Of a DNA stretch of 17,855 bases, positions 1-6,460 are shown one piece after another. The stretch spans positions 1 through 17,855 of the forward strand of contig JAIRLS010000124.1 of the NCBI GenBank assembly GCA_031259205.1, written 5' to 3'. Below the pieces are notes generated by a model that did not search any database, had not been told where the DNA came from, and saw only the letters and a program-made list of their open reading frames with translations. Position 1 is the stretch's first letter. Each line of letters begins with the position of its first letter. This stretch comes from Bacteroidales bacterium (GTDB lineage: Bacteria; Bacteroidota; Bacteroidia; Bacteroidales; UBA4181). Made by a program: the position numbers and the translations under genes.

Positions 1-130
1 AACGACTTTTTGTGATCGCATGTTTTATAACTATCTAATTATAAGAGACATGTCGACTACGCTGTGTGTTTATTTGCCCTGTTTTCCTCTATTTTGAGGG
101 TAATTTGGGCCAAGTTGGGCTAAGTTTTTG

Positions 131-162
131 GAAATTTTCCCGCGCGCCTGCAGGAAAATTTC
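131..162. repeat. Inverted repeat upstream of the DUF2339 gene
   Basis: A perfect 10-bp inverted repeat, GAAATTTTCC at 131-140 and GGAAAATTTC at 153-162, encloses a 12-nt GC-rich loop. It lies about 110 bp before the DUF2339 start codon. The right arm is not followed by a T-run, so it is not a classical terminator for this strand. An operator or the 3' end of an upstream transcript are both possible. Confidence 0.4.
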
Positions 163-220
163 ATACCATAAACGGAATCGCCCATTAAATAATAAATACC
201 ATGAAAAGGGGCAATGCTTA

Positions 221-248
221 TTTGTTACAAAAAAAAATTGTATCTTTA
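221..248 (+). promoter_or_regulatory. Possible Bacteroidetes promoter for the DUF2339 gene
   Basis: TTTG at 221-224 and TATCTTTA at 241-248 resemble the -33 TTTG and -7 TAnnTTTG elements of the Bacteroidetes housekeeping sigma factor. The last base of the -7 box does not match, and the 16-nt spacer is shorter than the usual 19-21. The ATG follows 24 bp later. This is a weak call. Confidence 0.3.
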
Positions 249-272
249 CCGCGTTCATCTAACAAATAAGTT

Positions 273-2564
273 ATGACAGAAGGTTCCGATACAATCAATG
301 CGTTGTCCGGCAAGTTAGACCGTTTGTCCGCACGACAGGCGGAAATTTCGAAAGAATTGGCGGTTTTGCGCGAAGAAATCATTCGTATGCAGAAGACAGA
401 CGCTGTGGCGGCGGCAGAAGCGGCGGCGCCATTACCAACCGTCGTACCGCCGCAGCCCATACCGCCGCGGCCAGTACCGTCGCAGCCGTTGCCCGCCCCG
501 ACAAAACAGGTAAAAAACAATCTTGAAAAATTCATCGGCGAAAACCTCATCAACAAGATCGGCATTGTGATCACCGTGGCAGGAGTGGCCATCGGGGTGA
601 AATTCGCTATTGACCACCAACTCATCAGCCCGTTGACGCGAATCGTGCTTGGATACCTGTTCGGATTGGGATTGCTGGTAATAGCCTATCGCCTGAAGAA
701 AAATTATGCCGGTTTCAGTGCCGTGTTGCTTAGCGGAACTGTGGCCATCCTGTATTTCGTCACATACGCGGCATACGATTTTTATGATTTCATTCCGAAA
801 TTACCGGCTTTCGCGTTGATGTTCGCCTTTACCGCTTTCATTTCCCTTGCCGCCGTTCACTACAACCGACAAATCATTGCGCATATCGGGATGGCGGGAG
901 CTTATGCTATCCCTTTCCTGTTGAGCGACGGCTCCGAAAAGGTAGTCACCCTTTTCAGCTATATCGCCGTCATCAATCTGGGGATTCTGGCGCTGTCGTT
1001 CAAAAAGCACTGGAAAGCGCTTTATTATGTTGCTTTTCCTCTTACCTGGATTATCTATGCGACATGGTACATCATGAAATTCGACATGGATACTTACTTT
1101 GCCGAAGCGCTTGTTTTTTTGGGTATATTTTTCGTTATCTTCTATTTGATGTTTTTAAGTTACAGGTTATTACGGGGAAACAAGTATAATGTGGGAGATA
1201 TTATTTTATTGCTGTCCAACGCATTTATCTTTTACGGATTCGGTTATTCGACGCTCAACGCCCATGCGGTCGGCGAATCCCTGTTGGGGCTTTTCACTCT
1301 GCTCAACGCTTTGATTCATTTTTTGACAGCCCTGTGGCTGTACCGGCAGAAGCAGGCAGACCGGAATGTGTTCTATCTCGTTACAGGGATGGTACTTGTA
1401 TTCGTCACCATTGCCGCTCCCGTACAATTGGAAGGCAATTGGGTGACGCTTGCGTGGGCCTGCGAAGCAGCACTGCTTTTTTGGACAGGACGCGCCAAAG
1501 GAGCGCCCGTGTACGTGAAGATGTCATTTCCCCTAATGATTTTCGCACTGTTCAGCCTCATTCAAGACTGGGCAGGAAGAGGCGACCACATTACGCCCGT
1601 TTTCAACGCCGGATGTCTTACTTCTCTGCTCTTGGCGGCTATCTTCGGCAGTATCGTCCTGACGGATAAAAAGCGTCCCGCCGGCACGCTTCGAACAGGA
1701 TGGGAGAAAATCATCCTGCTTTCGGCGGCCGGTTTCGCTTTGCTAAGTTTATACATGGCTTTCTTTTATGAAATCTATTATTACTGCGAGGATATTTTTT
1801 CCGATTCATACAGGGAAATCAACACGGAAGACGGATATGAAATCTTTTTCAACCACAATACCGTTTATTTCAGGAATGTGTGGCTATTGAGCTATTCGCT
1901 GTTCTTTTTTGCGGCATGGTCGGCGGTGAATTTCCTGAAGATAAAAAGCAGGACGTTTTCAGCGGTACTGCTTGGTACGAACATATTGACCACCTTCCTT
2001 TTCCTGACGGTGGGACTGTATGCCCTGAGTGAACTTCGCGAAAATTATTATGACTTTCCCGACGAATCCTCGCTGTTCAACATAGGCGTCCGCTACATCG
2101 CCTTCCTGCCGGCCATCGGAATGTTAGCGGTCATCTTCCGGCAAGGGCATCACCGGACACTGGGGATAAGAAGCCTGTGCATTCCGGTCGAACTTTTCCT
2201 GCATCTTTCCGTCCTTTGGCTCGTCAGCAACGAACTCATCCACTGGCTGGATATTGCAGAGGTTCACTCGTACAAACTCGGGCTAAGCATTCTCTGGGGG
2301 TGCTATTCGCTGCTACTGATAGCGCTGGGCATCCTGAAAAAGAAAAAATATCTGCGAATCGGCGCTATCTCGCTGTTCGGAATCACCCTTTGCAAATTGT
2401 TTCTCTACGACATCAGGGATTTGGATACGATAGCCAAAACCATTGTCTTTGTCGTTTTGGGGATATTGCTGTTACTCATTTCATTCCTTTACAATAAATA
2501 CAAGCATGTTATTGATGACGAACCTTCAAAACCGGATGCCGATAAGGAGAATACCGGTCATTAG
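273..2564 (+). CDS. DUF2339 polytopic membrane protein
   Basis: A 763-residue inner-membrane protein of the DUF2339 family; molecular function unknown. Residues 8-42 are heptad-like and charged (probable coiled coil), 53-78 are a proline-rich linker, and the family hallmark begins near residue 83 (NLEKFIGENLINKIGIV). Many hydrophobic helices follow to about residue 745, then a short charged cytoplasmic-type tail. The length suits the family. The ATG at 273 is preceded by an A/T-rich leader and gives the coiled-coil N-terminus expected of homologues. The next gene, DUF3999, overlaps its 3' end in another frame, so the two are probably translated from one transcript. DUF2339 and DUF3999 genes are often adjacent in Gram-negative bacteria, which suggests a joint envelope role; that role is inference. 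Confidence 0.85.
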   Translation: MTEGSDTINALSGKLDRLSARQAEISKELAVLREEIIRMQKTDAVAAAEAAAPLPTVVPPQPIPPRPVPSQPLPAPTKQVKNNLEKFIGENLINKIGIVITVAGVAIGVKFAIDHQLISPLTRIVLGYLFGLGLLVIAYRLKKNYAGFSAVLLSGTVAILYFVTYAAYDFYDFIPKLPAFALMFAFTAFISLAAVHYNRQIIAHIGMAGAYAIPFLLSDGSEKVVTLFSYIAVINLGILALSFKKHWKALYYVAFPLTWIIYATWYIMKFDMDTYFAEALVFLGIFFVIFYLMFLSYRLLRGNKYNVGDIILLLSNAFIFYGFGYSTLNAHAVGESLLGLFTLLNALIHFLTALWLYRQKQADRNVFYLVTGMVLVFVTIAAPVQLEGNWVTLAWACEAALLFWTGRAKGAPVYVKMSFPLMIFALFSLIQDWAGRGDHITPVFNAGCLTSLLLAAIFGSIVLTDKKRPAGTLRTGWEKIILLSAAGFALLSLYMAFFYEIYYYCEDIFSDSYREINTEDGYEIFFNHNTVYFRNVWLLSYSLFFFAAWSAVNFLKIKSRTFSAVLLGTNILTTFLFLTVGLYALSELRENYYDFPDESSLFNIGVRYIAFLPAIGMLAVIFRQGHHRTLGIRSLCIPVELFLHLSVLWLVSNELIHWLDIAEVHSYKLGLSILWGCYSLLLIALGILKKKKYLRIGAISLFGITLCKLFLYDIRDLDTIAKTIVFVVLGILLLLISFLYNKYKHVIDDEPSKPDADKENTGH

Positions 2565-3777
2565 CCTTTTGCTGTGCGGATATGCGGCTGTTCTTTGGGG
2601 GCAGCCGGAGGGTTTTGCTTTTCGGCGAAGTATTTCGGGTATTGAAAAACAATGGCACCGCATCCGCCTGCCCGATGACGTCTATTCCAAAACAAACTGC
2701 CTTGCAGACATGCGCATATTCGGCTTCACGCCGGAAGGAGATACCATCGAAGCGCCTTACCTGTGGAAATCAACGGAAGACGAAGTCAGGGAAAAGGAAA
2801 TGGAGTACAGTATGATCAACAAGGTGCATAACGAATACGGCTATTATTTTACTTTCGCACTGCCTTCGTCAGAGCTTATCAATCGGATTGTCCCCAAGTT
2901 CAAACAGCAAAATTTTGACTGGACGGTTAGCTTGGAAGGAAGTGAAGATCAAAGAGAATGGTTTGTCGTTGTTGAGGATTATCGCATCTTGTCCATCAGC
3001 AATCACCTGACAGATTACCGTTTTACTTCCATCGTTTTTCCCGACGCCCGCTACCGTTATTGGCGGTTGCGGGTGGATACCCGGAAAGAAGCGCCCGAAC
3101 TGACGGGCGTTTCCATTGCCTTTAGCGAAACCGTTAAGGGAGATAACCGTGCGTATCCGGTCAAAATCATTCGCAACAGGCTCCACCGCGAAAAGCAAAC
3201 CACCGAACTCTTGCTTGAACTGCCCGGACAAATGATGGTCAATGAAGTCCGGATCAATATCGACGCTTCCGTTGATTATTACCGTCCTGTCGTTGTGAAT
3301 GCCTTATCGGACAGCGTGCAAACTCCGCAGGGATGGAAAAACGAAATAAGCCGTTTGGCTTCCGGCGTGGTGAGTTCACTGGAAAAGAATGTTTTTCGGT
3401 TTTCCGGCACGCCGGCAGACAAGATACAGGTCGTTATCCGAAACGGCGATAACCCTCCGCTGACGGTTGGCTCGGTCGAAGTGAGCGGCAACGTTCCCGA
3501 CATGGTCGCCAGATTCGATCGAAAAGCCGATTATTTTCTTTATTACGGTAAGCCCGGCGTCCGTGTACCCGAATACGATGTGGAATGGTTTGCGGATAAA
3601 ATTCTGCCTCAACCGGAATCGCTTTCATTGGGCGACGAAAACTGCATTGCCGCCGATTCGGAAAACGAGGCAGGCAGTTCGCCTCTCTTTGACAACAAAC
3701 TTTGGATGTGGGCAGTCATGGCTCTTATCATTGCAGTGCTGGGATGGTTTTCGCTGAAAATGCTCGGTAAGTCGTAA
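2536..3777 (+). CDS. DUF3999 exported, membrane-anchored protein
   Basis: A protein of about 413 residues resembling the DUF3999 family, function unknown. From the chosen ATG the N-terminus is a clear signal peptide (MPIRRIPVISLLLCGYAAVL) with probable cleavage near WG-Q. A mostly beta, periplasmic-type domain follows, and one C-terminal transmembrane helix (WMWAVMALIIAVLGWFSL) ends in a short basic tail. The frame stays open upstream to 2443, but that N-terminus lies wholly inside the DUF2339 gene and would push the signal peptide inward. An ATG at 2515 (21 bp upstream) is the main alternative. With the start at 2536 the gene overlaps DUF2339 by 29 bp, indicating translational coupling. A likely arrangement is this protein facing the periplasm beside the polytopic DUF2339 partner. 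Confidence 0.8.
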   Translation: MPIRRIPVISLLLCGYAAVLWGQPEGFAFRRSISGIEKQWHRIRLPDDVYSKTNCLADMRIFGFTPEGDTIEAPYLWKSTEDEVREKEMEYSMINKVHNEYGYYFTFALPSSELINRIVPKFKQQNFDWTVSLEGSEDQREWFVVVEDYRILSISNHLTDYRFTSIVFPDARYRYWRLRVDTRKEAPELTGVSIAFSETVKGDNRAYPVKIIRNRLHREKQTTELLLELPGQMMVNEVRINIDASVDYYRPVVVNALSDSVQTPQGWKNEISRLASGVVSSLEKNVFRFSGTPADKIQVVIRNGDNPPLTVGSVEVSGNVPDMVARFDRKADYFLYYGKPGVRVPEYDVEWFADKILPQPESLSLGDENCIAADSENEAGSSPLFDNKLWMWAVMALIIAVLGWFSLKMLGKS

Positions 3778-3827
3778 CCGGAATCCGGTGGTGATGTAAA
3801 AAGTATGCTGTCGTAAAAAATTGTCAA

Positions 3828-4025
3828 TCAGGAAGAAATGGCGTATTTTTGCAAAAGTTCGGATAAATCAATCACGGAATCCCACTTGTTTTGCGTTGTG
3901 CCGTATGGCAAATCGCAAAGAATCATGTCAATGGATTTGTCAGGAATATCAGGCATTACGTCTAAACAATCACCTTGGATGACTTGGTTGAGGTAATTAT
4001 CTATTGTTTTTAATTTCCTTTTCAT
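3828..4025 (-). pseudogene. N-terminal remnant of a DNA methyltransferase
   Basis: This 65-codon frame matches the start of a DNA N6-adenine/N4-cytosine methyltransferase. It has the motif block GDCLDVMPDIPDKSIDMILC followed by DLPYGTTQNKWDS, the DPPY-type catalytic motif IV in its common DLPY variant. The similarity stops after about residue 59 (ELLQKY) and the frame ends four codons later. The SAM-binding motif and target-recognition parts of a complete enzyme are absent, and I see no continuation in the other frames down to 3778. Its ATG overlaps the tsaD stop as ATGA. By hand count 3841-4020 is about 37% G+C, well below neighbouring genes. It is best read as a decayed or transferred fragment with no activity. 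Confidence 0.75.
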
Positions 4026-5161
4026 TTTTCAAACAATTTATTGGTTTCAACAAATACTTTTTCAAAATTACTAATGGTTTTACTGTCAATATCATTGACC
4101 GAAAAACCACTCTTACTTAATGGGTTTTGGCGAGGTTTCGCCGGCGTGTCGTATCGTGTTGCAGGCACGACGTCGAACGGGGCGAACAGTTGTTTTTCAT
4201 ATTTAAAATATCCCGTAAGGGCTATCATGGCAGCATTGTCTGTTGTGAAACGAAGTTCGGGAAGGAAGATGTTCCATCCGTATTTCCGCGCGGCGGCAGT
4301 AACGGCGTTGCGCAGGCCTGAGTTGGCAGCGACGCCGCCGGCAATGGCGACCTCCCGAATACCGGTTTGCTGCGCCGCTTTTTCCAATTTCGTCATCAAC
4401 ACAGACACTATAGTATGTTGAAGGGAAGCACAAAGGTCTGCCCGCCGGCGTTCCGCGAAGGAAGCGTCTTCTTTGCAATGGTCCCGCAAAGTATAGAGGA
4501 AAGACGTTTTCAGTCCGCTAAAACTGTAATCCAGTCCTGCCATATTGGGTTTGCTGAAGCGGAAAGCTCCGGCATCGCCCTCTTTGGCGTAACGATCGAT
4601 GACAGGACCGCCGGGGTAAGGCAGTCCCATCACCTTTGCGCATTTGTCGAAAGCTTCTCCTGCGGCGTCGTCGATGGTTTGCCCGATAATTTCCATTTCC
4701 AGACAGTCGTGCATGATGATGATCTGCGTGTGTCCTCCGGAAACCAGCAGGCACAGAAAAGGGAACTTCGGGACGTCCTTCTCCTTGCCGTATTCCTGCA
4801 AAAAATTCGACAGGACATGTGCATGTAAATGGTTTACTTCTATCAGTTTCGCGCCGGTGGCCAACGCAAATCCCTTGGCAAAGGAAACGCCCACCAGTAA
4901 TGACCCCAGTAAGCCCGGTCCGCGAGTAAAGGCAACGGCGTCAATGGCAGTACGAGCTATGCCGCTTTGTTTCAAAGCCGCATCCACTACCGGAACGATG
5001 TTCTGCTGGTGCGCCCGCGAAGCCAGTTCGGGGACTACCCCTCCATATTGCCGGTGCACTTCCTGAGAGGCTATCACATTGGACAGCATGTAACCATCGC
5101 GTACCACGGCAGCCGAGGTGTCGTCGCAAGAGGATTCAATCCCTAAAACGGTAACGGCCAT
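4022..5161 (-). CDS. tsaD: tRNA N6-adenosine threonylcarbamoyltransferase TsaD, with an abnormal C-terminal tail
   Basis: TsaD transfers the threonylcarbamoyl group from TC-AMP to A37 of ANN-decoding tRNAs, working in the cytoplasm with TsaB and TsaE. The N-terminal GIESSCDDTS, the metal-binding HxxxH (H111, H115 in NHLHAH), SGGHTQ at 141-146, the GQTIDDAAGEAFDK block at 160-173 and TTDNAAM with D308 are all present, so the catalytic core is intact. The core ends near residue 338, the usual family length. The annotated 379 residues include about 40 extra residues of different character (KSGFSVNDIDSKTISNFEKV) encoded by strongly AT-rich DNA (4021-4080 is about 20% G+C, against about 62% at 4261-4320 in the core). 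That tail looks like the end of an unrelated gene fused in frame. The ATG at 5161 gives the canonical N-terminus. Confidence 0.95.
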   Translation of the reverse strand: MAVTVLGIESSCDDTSAAVVRDGYMLSNVIASQEVHRQYGGVVPELASRAHQQNIVPVVDAALKQSGIARTAIDAVAFTRGPGLLGSLLVGVSFAKGFALATGAKLIEVNHLHAHVLSNFLQEYGKEKDVPKFPFLCLLVSGGHTQIIIMHDCLEMEIIGQTIDDAAGEAFDKCAKVMGLPYPGGPVIDRYAKEGDAGAFRFSKPNMAGLDYSFSGLKTSFLYTLRDHCKEDASFAERRRADLCASLQHTIVSVLMTKLEKAAQQTGIREVAIAGGVAANSGLRNAVTAAARKYGWNIFLPELRFTTDNAAMIALTGYFKYEKQLFAPFDVVPATRYDTPAKPRQNPLSKSGFSVNDIDSKTISNFEKVFVETNKLFEK

Positions 5162-5196
5162 TTATCAATTTATCAATAGGATATGATTATTTTTCG

Positions 5197-5228
5197 CAAA
5201 CTTACGCGGAAATTTTAAGATTTCCAAC
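5197..5228 (-). promoter_or_regulatory. Promoter of tsaD
   Basis: Read on the - strand, GTTG (5228-5225) is separated by exactly 20 nt from TAAGTTTG (5204-5197), a full match to the Bacteroidetes -7 element TAnnTTTG with a three-of-four match at -33. The ATG of tsaD lies 35 bp downstream of the -7 box, leaving a short A/T-rich leader. This is the best promoter match in the window. Confidence 0.65.
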
Positions 5229-5280
5229 TGCATGGCATAAAAACTTTTTGGTCGTGGGCTGAATCCGTTGAAATTATTAA

Positions 5281-5298
5281 GCGGTGTTCAAAAACCGC
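5281..5298 (-). terminator. Weak hairpin downstream of the hydrolase gene
   Basis: GCGGT and ACCGC arms flank an 8-nt loop. On the - strand the hairpin is followed by TTAATAATTT. It lies about 130 bp past the stop codon of the alpha/beta-hydrolase and could end the atpD-atpC-hydrolase transcript. The stem is short and the T-run poor. Confidence 0.25.
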
Positions 5299-5300
5299 CC

Positions 5301-5395
5301 AGAACTTTTGAGTTGGAAGAGGAAAAAGCGGGAAACAAAACCCGTCCGGAACAGTCCACTCCTACCCATAGCGCCTCCCCAAAAGAGGAAGCCTG
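5301..5395. repeat. Dispersed repeat, copy 1
   Basis: This stretch aligns with 10371-10461. The two share the exact 17-mer AAAGCGGGAAACAAAAC (5325-5341 and 10395-10411), then a similar GGAAYAGTCCACT block and a similar AATAGC/ACCTC-like end, with AGAACTTTT versus AGGACTTTT at the left edge. It lies in the gap between tsaD and the hydrolase and has no convincing coding potential. Confidence 0.7.
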
Positions 5396-5427
5396 AGTGG
5401 TTAATGCTAAATCATGGGGCGTTAATT

Positions 5428-6177
5428 TCAGTATTGTTCTTTTACTTTGCGCAGGAAGAGCATTAGCGCTATCCAACATTCGTCGGAGGCGTCGTCTTCC
5501 TCCCACAGGGCTTGTGCGCCTTGTCGTCCGGCGCCTGTGGCCGGAAGGAAGCGCGTTAGCAGGTCGTCAGGGACGTTGTGCAGCAGTTCGGCGACGAAAG
5601 GGGCTTCTCGCTGGGTGGTAGCCACAAAAAGCAGGCGGTCGAAGCCGGTGAGCCAGTCTGCGACTTTTACGGCGGGGCCGAAATATTCCCCCGGGCTGAA
5701 GGCGACTACGCCCGTCACCTGACGGTTGTGGTTGGCTATTTTCATGGCGAGCGACGCCGAAAAGTCGCTGCCCAGCAGGATACATCGTTTGTTGACGGCG
5801 ATAGCGGCAATATAGTCAATGGCGGCGGTAATGTCTTTTTCACAGTCGAGCATGGGAGCCGGCACGCCGTTTTTCTCCAATTGTTCTTTTACCGTTTCGT
5901 TTCTCACAAAATTACTTTCCTTGCCATGGCGGAGGTCAATCGCGAGCGCATTGAATCCCATTTTTTGCAGTTTGGGCGCAATATCGCGATATTCGCCGCG
6001 ACTGCCGTTTTCGCCATGCAACAGGATGATGAAGGGCGCGTATTTATCCACGCGGTACATGTCGGCGGTGACGGTCAGGCTGTCGGCGGTCATAAAAGTA
6101 ACTTTTTTCTGGGCAAAGGCAGGCAATGAAACGGCAACAGCCACACACAGGATTTGTAATCGAACAGGGCGCATCAT
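5428..6177 (-). CDS. Exported alpha/beta-hydrolase-like protein, probably lacking the catalytic triad
   Basis: A 249-residue protein with a signal peptide (hydrophobic residues 8-22, cleavage near FA-Q) and an alpha/beta-hydrolase fold. The oxyanion-region HG is at 54-55 (ILLHGENGSRGEY), and a DLRHG block follows at 81-85. At the nucleophile elbow, where G-x-S-x-G/S is expected, the sequence is G136-S-D-F-S140, so Asp replaces Ser. Where relatives carry the catalytic His before Gly, this protein has R218-Q219-G220. It may be a binding protein or pseudoenzyme rather than a hydrolase. The ATG at 6177 is used because it gives the signal peptide and starts 4 bp after the atpC stop; a longer frame from 6213 would overlap atpC. 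It is probably the third gene of the atpD-atpC transcript. Confidence 0.75.
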   Translation of the reverse strand: MMRPVRLQILCVAVAVSLPAFAQKKVTFMTADSLTVTADMYRVDKYAPFIILLHGENGSRGEYRDIAPKLQKMGFNALAIDLRHGKESNFVRNETVKEQLEKNGVPAPMLDCEKDITAAIDYIAAIAVNKRCILLGSDFSASLAMKIANHNRQVTGVVAFSPGEYFGPAVKVADWLTGFDRLLFVATTQREAPFVAELLHNVPDDLLTRFLPATGAGRQGAQALWEEDDASDECWIALMLFLRKVKEQY

Positions 6178-6181
6178 CGTA

Positions 6182-6436
6182 TTATTTTTTTTCCAAAGAA
6201 TCAACCAGTACAATCACGTGATTGTTTTTTACTTCCACCACTCCGTTCCCCACTTTGTAATAATGTGTTTCCCCGCTGTCCGGCACATCAAATTTCAATT
6301 CGCCCGCCGACAGGGTAGAAATAACGGGCGCATGGTTTTTCAGGATTTCAAAAGAGCCTTTGCTTCCGGGGACTTTTACCAGCGACACTTCTCCGGAAAA
6401 AACCGTTCTTTGCGGTGTGATCACTTCCAGTAACAT
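6182..6436 (-). CDS. atpC: F-type ATP synthase epsilon subunit, beta-domain only
   Basis: The epsilon subunit of the F1 central stalk contacts gamma and the c-ring. At 84 residues this protein holds only the N-terminal beta-sandwich (LEVITPQRTVFSGEVSLVKV, then GSFEILKNHAPVISTLSAGE). The C-terminal two-helix domain that inhibits the enzyme in E. coli-type epsilon (about 135 residues) is absent. Short forms are usual in Bacteroidetes, so this is not a truncation artefact. It starts 24 bp after atpD. No other F1Fo genes follow, so the remaining subunits must be encoded elsewhere. Confidence 0.93.
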   Translation of the reverse strand: MLLEVITPQRTVFSGEVSLVKVPGSKGSFEILKNHAPVISTLSAGELKFDVPDSGETHYYKVGNGVVEVKNNHVIVLVDSLEKK

Positions 6437-6460
6437 GATTTCCTTATTTTGGGGTTAATG

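Noticed and set aside
2443..2535. Longer N-terminus for the DUF3999 protein
   Set aside because: It would lie wholly within the DUF2339 gene and bury the signal peptide.
3777..3789. ACCGG/CCGGT hairpin right after the DUF3999 stop
   Set aside because: The stem is only 5 bp and no T-run follows, too weak to call a terminator.
5284..5506. Short frames on both strands across the gap after the hydrolase gene
   Set aside because: They overlap the dispersed repeat and the hydrolase 3' end, lack domains, and their similarity to copy 2 is explained at DNA level.
6178..6213. Upstream ATG for the hydrolase at 6213
   Set aside because: It overlaps atpC and places 12 polar or irrelevant residues before a good signal peptide.
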